Of a stretch of 64,000 bases of DNA, positions 29,979 to 39,345 are shown piece by piece (positions within the stretch are counted from its first letter, which is position 1; the number at the start of each line of letters is the position of its first letter). The DNA lies in the NCBI RefSeq assembly GCF_002099425.1, contig NW_018344334.1, positions 173,501 to 237,500 of the forward strand, in the 5' to 3' direction. The notes beneath the pieces are model-generated. The model was not told the origin of the DNA and did no database searches. It was given only the letters and a program-made list of their open reading frames with translations. The stretch is from Phascolarctos cinereus (lineage: Eukaryota; Chordata; Mammalia; Diprotodontia; Phascolarctidae). Position numbers and translations under genes: made by a program.

Positions 29979-30300
29979 GTGGTAGAAAAGTTCTCAAGGT
30001 CTCTTACCAACATTAGACTCGAGTAAAGCTCAGGTAGGGGCAATTTCTTTATTGGGACCAAAAACTGGTAAGAGGATCTAGTTAACTGACTAAGGCATCA
30101 GAAGGAGAAAGACCCCTGCATGAGGTCAAGTTCATCCAATCAAAAATCTTATCTGCTTGACATAGAGTTTACAGTAGAAAAGTATAGACTGCATATTTTA
30201 CCTATATGCTTCTATGGACATTAGGACCATTTAGCCTAAGTGACTCCATATTGGAATCCTATCACTGTAATGATAAAAATAAAATAGTAACTATGGCATA
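29979..30300 (-). mobile_element. Possible solo LTR (endogenous retrovirus fossil), antisense
   Basis: On the minus strand the order is CCAAT-like signals, an AATAAA signal at about 30048 and a short downstream R/U5-like segment. A TG at 29979 would be its outer border. The other border and a target-site duplication could not be fixed. Too weak for a family call. Confidence 0.3.
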
Positions 30301-30439
30301 AACCATATAAAGTTTATAATTATCACAATTTGGTTTTCTGGATTTAGGTATCTATCCCTTTTATTGTTATCATCCTTTCCATTTCTGTCCAAAGCAAATT
30401 CAAGTCACATTTCTTATTCCCATTTTCTATACCCTTTAG

Positions 30440-31425
30440 AATACTTATAGACTTGCAGAATTTTAGAGTTGAAATAGAACTTAGCCGTATAGGTCAATCT
30501 ATGTGCAACAGAAATCCCCACTAAAATATGCCCCCAAAGTAGGCATCCAGATACTTTAAAAAAAACCACCAATGAAGGAGAAATCACCATTTTCTGAAAC
30601 ATCCCATTCTATGGATCCAATTGTTTGGAAGTTTCTCCTTACTTCAAAACCAAATTTGCACTATTCAACTTTCCCCTTTGGTTCTGGTTTCACCCTCTTA
30701 GGCCAGATAGAATAAATTTAATCCATTTTGCTTATGACAGTCTGTTACACACACTTGAAGAATGCTATGGAATTGACTTTGTGTTTTTTTTATTTTCCAG
30801 GCTGAACAGCCCTAGTTTCTGAGGATTTTTCTATGATTCTCCTATGATGGGGTCTCAACACTCTTTACCACTGCAGTTGCCTTTCTTTGGATGACCTCCA
30901 GCTTTCCAATATCCTTCTTAACCTGTGGCTCCCTAAACTGAACACAGCACTCCATATGTGGTCTGCTTAGGGTTGAGTGCAGAGATATTATTATCTCCTT
31001 ATTCCTGGAAGCTAAATCCCTCTAGTTGAAGCCCAGAACCGCATTAGCTTTTTTGGCTGCTTCATTATATTGGTGACTCATAATAAGCTTGCAGTCCATT
31101 AACCCACCCAAAACATTTTCAGATGAACTGCCATCTAGCTATGTCTCCCCGATTCTGTGCTCGTGAAAATGGAAAGCATGCAATTTTGCAAGTACCCCTA
31201 TTGAATTTCATGATTAGATTTTGGATCCTGGTTCAGTCATCCAGTATGTTAGCTATCCTCCCATCTTTCTGTCATCTGTAAATCTGATGAGTACGCTTTC
31301 TACACATTTTTTTCCTGGGTCACTGATATATATGCTAAACAACACAAGGTCAAACATAGATCCCTGGGGTAACTCACTAGAGACTTCCTGCCAATGTTAA
31401 TATTGAAGAAGGAATGAAAACTCTT
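30440..31425 (-). mobile_element. L3/CR1 LINE 3' half, antisense
   Basis: In plus-strand order it carries TTTGGAAGTTTCTCCTTACT, ATTTTCCAGGCTGAACAGCC, CTTCTTAACCTGTGGCTCCC, CTCCATATGTGGTCTGCTTA, CGCATTAGCTTTTTTGGCTG, AATAAGCTTGCAGTCCATTA, CCCCTATTGAATTTCATGAT, TGTCATCTGTAAATCTGATG and CATAGATCCCTGGGGTAACT. These are the characteristic consecutive blocks of an antisense CR1-clade L3 element, almost 1 kb. The coding frame is lost. Confidence 0.9.
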
Positions 31426-31811
31426 TAAATTTAACTATTTCTCTAGTTGTGAAGGCATATACCTTTATTATTTAGCCCATATCTCTCAACACAACCTTCG
31501 TTCATGCCGTTCCTATACTCTTAGCAACAATTCTGTGCTGTGAGAAGCTGATAGGCCTTTAAGCCCTCGTTTTTATGCATGCACAGCAATTGTATGTGAC
31601 ACATTTTATTTTTTCTTTTGTCTGACAGCTGTCATATGAGCAGATAGGCAAAGATTTAATACCGTGCTACTTATTTGAGGCCATAGAAGCTTCTAGGCTC
31701 CTCTGAAATTATTTAACTATCACCCAATTTATCTAGTTTCTCTAGGCTGCACCTTCTCAAACCATCTGCACTGATGTCAGCTGCGCAATTATTTTAATCT
31801 GTGTATTACAA
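31426..31811. other. Unique DNA
   Basis: No repeat or gene recognised. Composition is similar to the other unique islands. Confidence 0.45.
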
Positions 31812-32010
31812 TAGGAAGAACATTAAATTTAGCATCAGAGCACCCATATTCAAAATCTGAATGCGTTCTTGGCTGTACTATATACAGGCTATGGGATTGT
31901 GGGTAAGTTATTTAATGTCACTGAGTCACTTGTAAAATGGAGATAATGACGGTAGGCTGGTTGTGAGCAAATACCTTTGTAAACTCTAAAGCATTATGGA
32001 CGTCTGAGTT
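31812..32010 (+). repeat. MIR/CORE-SINE, sense
   Basis: AGAACATTAAATTTAGCATC, CTATGGGATTGTGGGTAAGT, CACTTGTAAAATGGAGATAA and a CTCTAAAGCATTATGGACGT tail. Confidence 0.7.
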
Positions 32011-32079
32011 ATTGTTATTGTTACTACTACTGCTACTGCTGCTGGTACTGCTGCTGCTGCTACCACTACTACTACTACA
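32011..32079. repeat. (TAC/TGC)n trinucleotide repeat
   Basis: TTATTGTTATTGTTACTACT, then CTGCTACTGCTGCTG and ACTACTACT, about 69 bases as the tail of the preceding SINE. Ser/Val/Ala runs translated from it are artefacts. Confidence 0.9.
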
Positions 32080-32129
32080 AATTTTAAAAAGCAGGTTGAA
32101 ACTATGATTTTTTTTTTCTTCTTGATCAT

Positions 32130-32223
32130 AGGATTTAAACCTGTGAAGCACCTTGGAGATGATCTGGTCCAACGCACTCATTTTACATATGTGAAAACCG
32201 ACACTTATGAAAAGGAGTGACTC
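32130..32223 (+). repeat. MIR3/L3b-like fragment
   Basis: CATAGGATTTAAACCTGTGA, CACCTTGGAGATGATCTGGT, CCAACGCACTCATTTTACAT. Confidence 0.6.
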
Positions 32224-32933
32224 AGCATTCCATTGTCAAGACTTGAATACCTCTTTAATGTATCTTGTATCTATGCCCTTCTTTCCACTCACACTACAAA
32301 CTCCCTAGTTAATGACCTTATTATGTCTCATTTGGGTTCTTGCCTTCTAATTGGTGTCCTTGCATTCAGTCTCTCTCTTCTTCAAACCGTCCTCAACAGA
32401 GTTGCTGAATTGATATTCCTAAAATACAAGTCAGACCATGTTCTTCCTCTTGCTATCTATCGTCTCTAAGATAAATGCAGATCATTTTTTTTTTGACATT
32501 TGAAGCCCTTCACAATTGGTCTTCAGTTTATCTTTCCCGGATAACTCTATATTATATCCCATTGAACACTCTGTTTCAGCCAAACTGGCTTGATCTTCCT
32601 CATAAAAATTCCATCTCTCACCTCTGTGTCTTGTGTATGATATTTCCCCAATTCCTGGAATATTTTCCTTCTTCCTCGCTGCTTCTTGAAAATCCCCAGC
32701 TCCCTTTAATATTCGGCTCAAGGATGACCTCTATAAGAGGACTTGCTGTTTTCCCCTTTTGGTGGTTCTCCACATTCCCAGATAATGTTGCATTTATTTT
32801 CAATATATTTTACATTGACATGGAGAACACATTATTTCCCTCCATAAAATGTAAGCATCTTGAGGGCCAAGACTCTTTCTTTCTTTCTTCTTCTCTTTTT
32901 TCTTTCTTTCTTTCTTTCTTTTTTCTTTCTTTT

Positions 32934-32977
<44 letters not shown>

Positions 32978-33029
32978 TTCTTTTCTTCCTTCCTTCCTTC
33001 CTCTTCCTTTCTTCCTTCCTCCTCCTTTC

Positions 33030-33062
<33 letters not shown>

Positions 33063-33546
33063 CTTCCTTTCTTTTCTTTTCTTTCTTTCTTTTCTTTCTT
33101 TCTTTTTCCTTTTCTTTCTTTTCTTCTTTCTTTCTTTCTTTCTTTCTTTTCTTTCTTTCTTTCTTTCTTTCTTTCTTTTTCTTTCTTCCTTCTTTCTTTC
33201 TTTCTTTCTTCTTTTCTTTCTTCTTTTTTCTTCTTTTCTTTTTCTTTCTCTTTCTTTTTCTTTCTTTCTTTCTCTCTTTCTCTTCTTTCTCTTTTCTCTT
33301 CTTTTTCCTCTCCTCTCTTTCCTTCTTCTCTCTTCTCTCTTTCTCTCTTTCTCTCTTTTCTCTCTCTCTCTCTCTTCTTTCTCTCCCTCTTTCTCTTCTT
33401 CTCTTCTTTCTTTCTCTTCTCCTTTCTCTCCTCCCTCCTCCTCCTTCCCTTCCTTCCTTCTTCCTTCCTTCCTTCCTTCCTTCCTTCCTTCCTTCTTCCT
33501 TCCTTCTCCTTCCTTCCTTCCTTCCTCCTTCCTTCCCTCCTCCCTC

Positions 33547-33595
<49 letters not shown>

Positions 33596-33680
33596 CAAAA
33601 AAATCTATCCCCTTCACCTAGTAGAGTTCTTGGCATGTAGTAGGCACTTAATACATACTTGTTGAGTTGAATGAAATCTT
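32224..33680 (+). mobile_element. L2 LINE 3' part, sense, split by a giant pyrimidine tract
   Basis: Blocks AATTGGTGTCCTTGCATTCA, ATTCCTAAAATACAAGTCAG, TTTGAAGCCCTTCACAATTG, CATTCCCAGATAATGTTGC and AAAATGTAAGCATCTTGAGG lead into the usual L2 'gactctttctttc' stretch. The far end resumes after the tract with CCCCTTCACCTAGTAGAGTT, CTTGGCATGTAGTAGGCACT and TTGTTGAGTTGAATGAA. The L2 is thus continuous except for the 724-base simple repeat. Confidence 0.88.
32873..33596. repeat. 724-base uninterrupted polypyrimidine tract (TTTC/TTCC/TC)n
   Basis: Every plus-strand base from 32873 to 33596 is C or T. The left part is mostly TTTC units with TTTTC variants. The middle is mixed TTC/TTTTC/CTCT. From about 33440 it is TTCC/TTCCC, and the right end is (CT)n. 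Very long open frames on both strands (Phe/Ser/Leu or Lys/Arg/Glu rich, up to about 396 codons) are consequences of this composition and not genes. Long mirror-type homopyrimidine runs can form triplex (H-) DNA, which is established for shorter tracts. Confidence 0.98.
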
Positions 33681-33780
33681 TCCAAGTAGGTACCATAAAA
33701 GGAAGTTAGGAGGAAGTGGTTAGCCAGGGCCAATGAGTACCTGTTGTTCAGTGGGAGGCTACTATATCGAATATCAAAAT
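33681..33780. other. Short unique spacer
   Basis: No repeat recognised. Confidence 0.4.
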
Positions 33781-34046
33781 TATTTTGTATTACTCCCTTC
33801 ATGCTCTCTCTATCTGAGTCAAACTGGCCTATTGTTATTCCTGAATTTGGAATTCTATCCCCTGTCTTTGTATCTTTAACCCCTGTCATGCCTGGAATGT
33901 ATCGTCTCTTCAGAGTCAACTCTTGGAATCCCCACCTCCCTTCTAGGCTCAGTTGATGTGATATATCCTTTAACAGGCATTTCCTGATTCCTCCACCACA
34001 CTCACCATACCCTGTGCGCAAGTGTGCACGCGCTCATGTGTGCGCG

Positions 34047-34090
<44 letters not shown>

Positions 34091-34213
34091 GTAACTATTT
34101 TTTACCTATCCTGTATTTACTTATTGGTAAATATGTGGTTTTGCCCAAGTAGAGTAAACTCTGACAACAGGGATTTTCATGCCTTTGTCTCTGTAGTGCA
34201 AGTGCCTGGCACA
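33781..34213 (+). repeat. L2 3'-end, sense
   Basis: CCTGTCATGCCTGGAATGTA, CACCTCCCTTCTAGGCTCAG, CATTTCCTGATTCCTCCACC and GTGCAAGTGCCTGGCACATA are in sense L2 order. A GCGC-rich and (CA)n run lies at 34033-34088. Confidence 0.85.
34033..34088. repeat. (GCGCAC)/(CA)n simple repeat
   Basis: CGCTCATGTGTGCGCGCACG then (CA)n, inside the L2 tail. Confidence 0.92.
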
Positions 34214-34918
34214 TAGTCAATCAATAAGTATCTGTTGAGCACTTTCTCTCTGTCTCTGTCTCTTTCTCTTCCTCTGTCTCTCTTTGTCTTTGTCTCACTA
34301 TATGTAATATGAACACATATGTACGTGTATGTATACATACATGTATATGTGTCTATATATGTATGTAAACATACATGTATATATACAGATAGATAGATGC
34401 ATGGCACTATGCTTTGTTGGGATACAAAGAAAGGCAAAAATAGTCCTAGTTCTCAAGCTCAGAATCTAATGGGTGAGACAACATGTTAACAAGTATATAC
34501 ATAGAAGATATAGTGTAAATGAGAAGAAATCTCAGAAGCAAGGCCTCAGCAAGATTTGAGCTGAATCTTGAAGGAAGTCAAACAAACCAGGAGGTTCAAT
34601 TAAGGATGGAAATGATTCCATGCCTGGGGGTCAGCTAGTAAAAAGTTACATAGTCAAGAGCTAGAGTGACTTTTCCAGAAACAGCTAGAAGGCAAATGTT
34701 GATATAACCTAAATTATGTAGAAGGGAGTAAAGGGTAAGAAGACTAGAAAGGTTGGAAGAGGCAAGCTATGAAGGTCCTTAAAAGCCAGACATGGAATTT
34801 GCTATTTGATCCTGGAGTATGTAGTAGGGTGCCACTAGAGTCTATTAAGTCTGTGTGTGTTGGGGGGTGACATGGTCAATCCTTCACTTTAGGAAAATCA
34901 CATTGTAAGCAATTATAA
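34214..34918 (-). mobile_element. L2 3' part, antisense, tail-to-tail with the preceding L2
   Basis: Starts GTCAATCAATAAGTATCTGT, is interrupted by a simple repeat at about 34232-34397, and resumes GCATGGCACTATGCTTTGTT. It continues AGATTTGAGCTGAATCTTGA, AGAAGACTAGAAAGGTTGGA, GAATTTGCTATTTGATCCTG and TTTAGGAAAATCACATTG. The two neighbouring L2s face each other 3' end to 3' end. Confidence 0.87.
34232..34397. repeat. (TC)n/(TG-TA)n simple repeat in L2 tail
   Basis: CTCTCTGTCTCTGTCTCTTT units, then ATGTA/CATA alternations and a GATAGATAGATA end. Confidence 0.9.
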
Positions 34919-34929
34919 GTACTGGTTTG

Positions 34930-35032
34930 ATTGATTACCCGAGGTCACACAAGGGACATATTGCAGAGTTAGCCTTAGAATCTAGGTTCTTTGATCTCAG
35001 ACTCTTAGTGTCTTCTACTATACAGAATGGTT
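34930..35032 (-). repeat. MIR fragment, antisense
   Basis: GATTACCCGAGGTCACACAA, GGGACATATTGCAGAGTTAG, AGAATCTAGGTTCTTTGATC. Confidence 0.65.
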
Positions 35033-35109
35033 TCATTAATAGCCATTGATAAAAAATGTGCTTTGTTGGAATTGTAAATCACCCAAAAGTATTTTGGGAC
35101 TCCAAGATG

Positions 35110-35282
35110 CAACGACATTGTGCTGGGAGCTCTTCAAAGTAAGATAATTCATATCCCTGTTCTCTAGGAGTTTATCATTTGAAACATTGACATATGCTTG
35201 TGGAATTTTCCCCTTGAAGACAGTGACTATTTCATAGTACTTTGCACATTTTACATATAGTACGCACTTAATAATTTTTTAA
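35110..35282. repeat. Weak L2-tail remnants (antisense then sense)
   Basis: CATTGTGCTGGGAGCTC...CTCTAGGAGTTTATCA at 35117-35172 resembles an antisense tail. CTTGAAGACAGTGACTATTT ... GTACGCACTTAATAA at 35212-35274 resembles a sense tail. Both are short and diverged. Confidence 0.45.
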
Positions 35283-35325
35283 ATCTCTCCTCCTCTTGCT
35301 TCTACTCCTTTTGTTCTCATTTTTT

Positions 35326-35640
35326 TTTGATGGTGCTCGGATAGAAATAGCCCAATAATGACTTACTATCCTGCTATTTTTCTTTTATATTTAATATTCT
35401 GTGACCTTCTACACTGGTGGATAAAAATGATTGCTTCTTATGATTCAATCAGAGTATTGGAATGGTAGCTCTTTCTGTAGATTCATCGAAAGTATTTTGG
35501 GGACAGCTCCAACAGCACTAGAATAATGATGATGATATGTTCCTCATCCTATTCTCAAACGATCTGAATTTCTCTTGTGAGATCTCTGTACTTTGTAACA
35601 TTTTTAGTCCATTTAGTTTGGAGACTATCAATATTTGGTA
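35326..35640 (+). repeat. Diverged direct duplication, copy A (unclassified)
   Basis: Begins TGGTGCTCGGATAGAAATAG and includes TTTTCTTTTATATTTAATAT, GGTGGATAAAAATGATTGCT and GAGATCTCTGTACTTTGTAA. It aligns over about 315 bases with 36189-36505. No family known to me explains the sequence. Confidence 0.65.
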
Positions 35641-35814
35641 TAATAACATTTATTTAAAACATCCTTCATATCTTTTGATGTGTTGATTTGGAGACAATAG
35701 TTCTATCTGTGATAATGTTCTTATTCCACTATTGTTTATTTGTTAAATTCTAAAGGATATTTTCAGGTTAATACATATGGTTCAGAGATTTGTCATCTGT
35801 TAATATATAGAACA

Positions 35815-36060
35815 GGGCAGCTAGATGGTATAGTGGCTACAGAACTGGGCCTGGAGTCAGGAGGACCCGAGTTCAACTATGACCCCAGATACTTACTAGC
35901 TGTGCAACCCTGGGAAAGTCACTAAACCCTGTTTGATTCAGTTCCTCATCTGTAAAACAAGCTGGAGAAGAAAATGGTGAACCACTGCAGTACCTTTGCC
36001 AAGAAAACCCCACAATGTGGTCATAGAGAGTCAGACAAACCGAAATGACTCAACAAAAAA
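35815..36060 (+). mobile_element. MAR1-type SINE between the two duplication copies
   Basis: GGGCAGCTAGATGGTATAGT head, CATCTGTAAAACAAGCTGGA body, CAAGAAAACCCCACAATG and CAACAAAAAA end. Confidence 0.9.
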
Positions 36061-36111
36061 AGTGTACGGACCATAGCAAACTTTTGGTATGTAATCTACC
36101 CATTCAATTGT

Positions 36112-36113
<2 letters not shown>

Positions 36114-36153
<40 letters not shown>

Positions 36154-36175
36154 TATCATTATCATTATCATTATC
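36114..36175. repeat. (TTA)n/(CATTAT)n simple repeat
   Basis: A run of ATT triplets followed by TCATTATCATTATCATTATC. Confidence 0.93.
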
Positions 36176-36188
36176 TCATTCTCCCCTT

Positions 36189-36505
36189 TTTCAATGGTGT
36201 TCAGATAGAAATGCTCCTGGGACAAATTACTAACATGCTAATATTCTTTTATACTTATTGTTCTATAAACTGTTGTACAGGTGGGTAAAATAATTGCTTG
36301 TTATCATTGAATAATATAGTATTTAGATAGGAGTTAATCCTCTATAGGCTCACTGAAAGCATCTTACGTACAACTCTAGCTACTGACAGGAAAAGAGACA
36401 TGATACAGACTTCATCCTAGTCCCACATAGTTTTTATATCCTCTGCTAGGTCTCTGTATTTTGAAAGGTTTTCATTCCATGTGGCTTGGAGATTTGAGTG
36501 TTTTG
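36189..36505 (+). repeat. Diverged direct duplication, copy B (unclassified)
   Basis: TGGTGTTCAGATAGAAATGC, ATTCTTTTATACTTATTGTT, GGTGGGTAAAATAATTGCTT and TAGGTCTCTGTATTTTGAAA align with copy A, at an offset of about 864 bases. Confidence 0.65.
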
Positions 36506-36557
36506 TATGTTTTTCCAAATTGTTATGTTCCACTTTGTAGTTCCAAAAGTGTACAAT

Positions 36558-36570
36558 GAAACTGGTATTG
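36558..36570 (+). repeat. Left target-site duplication of HAL1 copy 1
   Basis: GAAACTGGTATTG here and GAAACTGTTATTG at 39459-39471 differ at one of 13 positions. Confidence 0.85.
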
Positions 36571-36571
36571 G

Positions 36572-36581
36572 AAGATGGCGG
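36572..36581 (+). promoter_or_regulatory. YY1-like motif at HAL1 5' end
   Basis: AAGATGGCGG matches the YY1 core (AAnATGGC) that is known to position transcription starts at L1 5' ends. The same place in the other two copies reads AAGATGGCAG. Function here is inferred from L1 biology. Confidence 0.5.
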
Positions 36582-37402
36582 AATGAAAGCAGTGACTTGC
36601 TTGAGCTCTCCCCCAAATCCCTCCAAATACTCATAAAAAAAATGGCTCTAAACAAATTCTGAAGCAGCAGAACCCACAAAAAGACAGAGTGAAACAAATT
36701 TCCAGCCCAAGACAACCTGGATGATTGATCAGAAAGGTGTATCATGCAGGGCTGGGAGTGGAGCACAGCGCAGCATGGGAGCACAGGCTGCAGCGAACCT
36801 AGAGCAGGCCTCAGAGGACTGATTCTCAGGTGGCTGTGGAGGTTTCCAGACTCCTCAATCCATGAATGCCAAAGACAACTTAGAAGGTCAGTGGGAAAAG
36901 TCTGTTTCTGTCAGTGTTGAGAGAGGAAGGCGGGGTCTCAGCTCCATTCACCAAGAGCTTGGCCCTGGGAGGGGCAGCTGCTTCCTGAGCTTCTGGCCCA
37001 CAGACTGAGGGGGAATCCAGTGGCTGTTCAGAGAGGGATTGCAGGGATCTCTTTGCCAGTGCTGAGGCAGGAATCTCTTGCTGCCAGTTTCTGGGCGGCA
37101 GTCAGTTCTGGGGTGCTGGGGTGAGGAGGAGCTGTGTGGTGGAGCTTGTAGTGGCTGTGGAGAGAAACATCTCCTCACAGTTACAGGACAGAAAGGAGTA
37201 CTTGCGGTCATAGGCCAGGAAAGGAGTAAACAACTCATCCCTTATCATACCACCTTGCAAGAACTGAAAATTTACAGGCCCCTACAAGTATCTCTGAAAA
37301 CAGCTACACAAACCCCTGAAGCTTGGGACAGTACATTCTCCACATTGGAAGCAGACTCTTACCTTAACAAAGAGTTTAAAACTCAAGTAATTGGCTGGGA
37401 TC

Positions 37403-38155
37403 ATGAGCAAGCAGCGCAAAAAGAGTCAGACTATATTATCTTACTTTGGTGAAAAAGAAGATCAAAATATACAACCAGAAGAAGACAAAGTCAAAGCTCC
37501 TACATCCAAAGCCTCCAAGAAAAATATGAATCAGTCCCAGGCCTTGGAAGAGCTCAAAAGGGATTTTGAGAAGCAAGTAAGGGAAGTAGAGGAAAAACTG
37601 GGAAGAGAAATGAGAGTGATGCAAGAAAATCATGAAAAACAAGTCAACAGCTTGCTAAAGGAGACCCAAAAAAATACTGAAGAAAATAACACCTTAAAAA
37701 ATAGCCTAACCCAAATGGCAAAAGAGGTCCAAAAAGCCAATGAGGAGAAAAATGCCCTAAAAAGAAAAATTGGCCAAATGGAAAAGGAAGTCCAAAAGAT
37801 TACTGAAGAAAATACTTCCTTAAAAATTAGAATAGAGCAATTGGAAGCTAGTGACTTTATGAGAAATCAAGACACTGTAAAACAAATCCAAAAGAATGAA
37901 AAATTAGAAAACAATGTGAAATATCTCATTGGAAAAACAACTGACCTGGAAAATAGATCCAGGAGAGAGAATTTAAAAATTATTGGACTATCTGAAAGCC
38001 ATGATCAAAAAAAGAGCCTAGACATCATCTTTCAAGAAATTATCAAGGAAAACTGCCCTGATATATTAGAACCAGAGGGCAAAATAGAAATTGAAAGAAT
38101 CCACAGATCTCCTCCTGAAAGAGATCCCCAAAGGAAAACTCCTAGGAATATATAG
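37403..38155 (+). pseudogene. HAL1/L1 ORF1 protein (ORF1p), frameshifted
   Basis: The product is an L1 ORF1-type RNA-binding, coiled-coil protein. The start chosen is the ATG at 37403 (MSKQRKKSQTILSYF); an in-frame ATG 12 bases upstream exists. Residues about 50-150 form a long coiled coil with repeated blocks such as QMEKEVQKITEEN and QMAKEVQKANEEK, roughly every 24 residues. Near residue 190 the frame shows SRRENLKIIGLSES, the start of the L1 RRM domain, and further on IERIHRSPPERDPQRKTPRNI. The 250-residue frame stops at 38155. The C-terminal domain continues in another frame (ITYPSKT/EIEDFQAF region near 38330-38410). Comparison with 47461 suggests about two bases lost near 38146. Normal L1 ORF1p is about 300-370 residues. 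No ORF2 follows. Confidence 0.85.
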
Positions 38156-38882
38156 CCAAATTCCAGAGTTCCCAGGTCAAGGAGAAAATATTACAAGCTG
38201 CCAGAAGGAAACAATTCAAGTACTGTGGAAACACAATCAGGATAACACAAGATTTAGCAGCTTCTACATTAAAGGACCGCAGGGCATGGAATATAATATT
38301 CCGGAGGGCAAAGGAGATAGGATTACAACCAAGAATCACCTACCCAGCAAAACTGAGTATAATCCTTCAGGGGAAAAAATGGTCATTCAGTGAAATAGAG
38401 GACTTTCAAGCATTCTGATGAAAAGACCAGAGCTGAATAGAAAATTTGACTTTCAAATACAGGACTCAAGTGGAACATGAAGAGGTAAACAGGAAAGAGA
38501 AATCATAAGAGACTTATTAAGATTGAACTGTTTACATTCCTGCATGGAAAGATGATATTTATAACTCATGAGACTTTGTCAGTATTAGGGTAGTTGGAGG
38601 AAAAAATTATATGTATGTATATATAGATAGATAGATAGAGGGCACAGGGTGAGTTGAAGATTAAGGGGTCATATCTGGAGAATAAAATTAAGGGATTAGG
38701 GAGGATTGTACATGGAGAAGAAGAAAGGGAGAGGTAGAATGGGGTAAATTATTTCACAAAACCCCCCCCCCCGAAAAAGAAAAGGCTCTTACAGTGGAGG
38801 GGAAACAGGAGAAGGTAAGGGGGAATGAGTGAATCTTATTCTCACAGGATTGGGCTTAAGGAGGGAATAACACACATTCAAT

Positions 38883-38985
38883 TGGGTATGGAACTCTGTC
38901 TTACCCTACAGGAAAATAGGGGGCGAAGGGGACAAGAGAGCAGGGGGATAGAGAGGAGGGCAGATTGGGAAAGAGTATAATCAGA
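38883..38985 (+). repeat. HAL1 spacer segment, first internal copy
   Basis: GGTATGGAACTCTGTCTTAC, CCTACAGGAAAATAGG and GACAAGAGAGCAGGGG recur 355 bases downstream within the same element. Confidence 0.75.
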
Positions 38986-39236
38986 AGTAAATACTTCTGA
39001 GGAGGGACAGGATCAAAAGAAAGAATAGAATAAATGGGTGAGCAGGATAGGATTAAGGGAAATAGAGTTAGTTTTTCACAACATATCTACTATGGAAGTG
39101 TTTTGCATAACTACACATGTACAACCTATATTGAGTTGCTTGCCTTTTCAATGAGGGTGGGTGGGGAGGGAGGAAGAAAAACATATGTTTAAAAAAATAT
39201 TTTCACATGCTACTGGGAAATAAGAAATACAGGAAA

Positions 39237-39345
39237 TGGGGTGCAGAAATCTATCCTGCCCTACAGGAAAATAGAAGGGGAAGGGGATAAGAGAAGGGGG
39301 GGGAGATAGAAGAGAGGACAGACTAGGGGAAGGGATATTCAGAAT
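39237..39345 (+). repeat. HAL1 spacer segment, second internal copy
   Basis: GGGTGCAGAAATCTATCCTG, CCTACAGGAAAATAGAAGGG and GATAAGAGAAGGGG. It follows an L1-type tail (CACATGCTACTGGGAAATAA), so the element carries two successive tails. Confidence 0.75.

Noticed and set aside
31918-32181. Ser- or Val/Ala-run proteins on the minus strand
   Set aside because: Trinucleotide tail of a SINE; no gene features.
32475-33665. 396-codon open frame on the plus strand (Phe/Ser/Leu-rich), with long Lys/Arg/Glu frames opposite
   Set aside because: Produced entirely by the 724-base pyrimidine tract and decayed L2 sequence. No start context, domain or conservation signal.
36948-37452. Open frames on both strands upstream of the HAL1 ORF1 (96 and 124 codons)
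   Set aside because: They fall in the GC-richer L1/HAL1 5' untranslated region, where spurious frames are expected. The downstream frame shares only its end with ORF1. No known domain.
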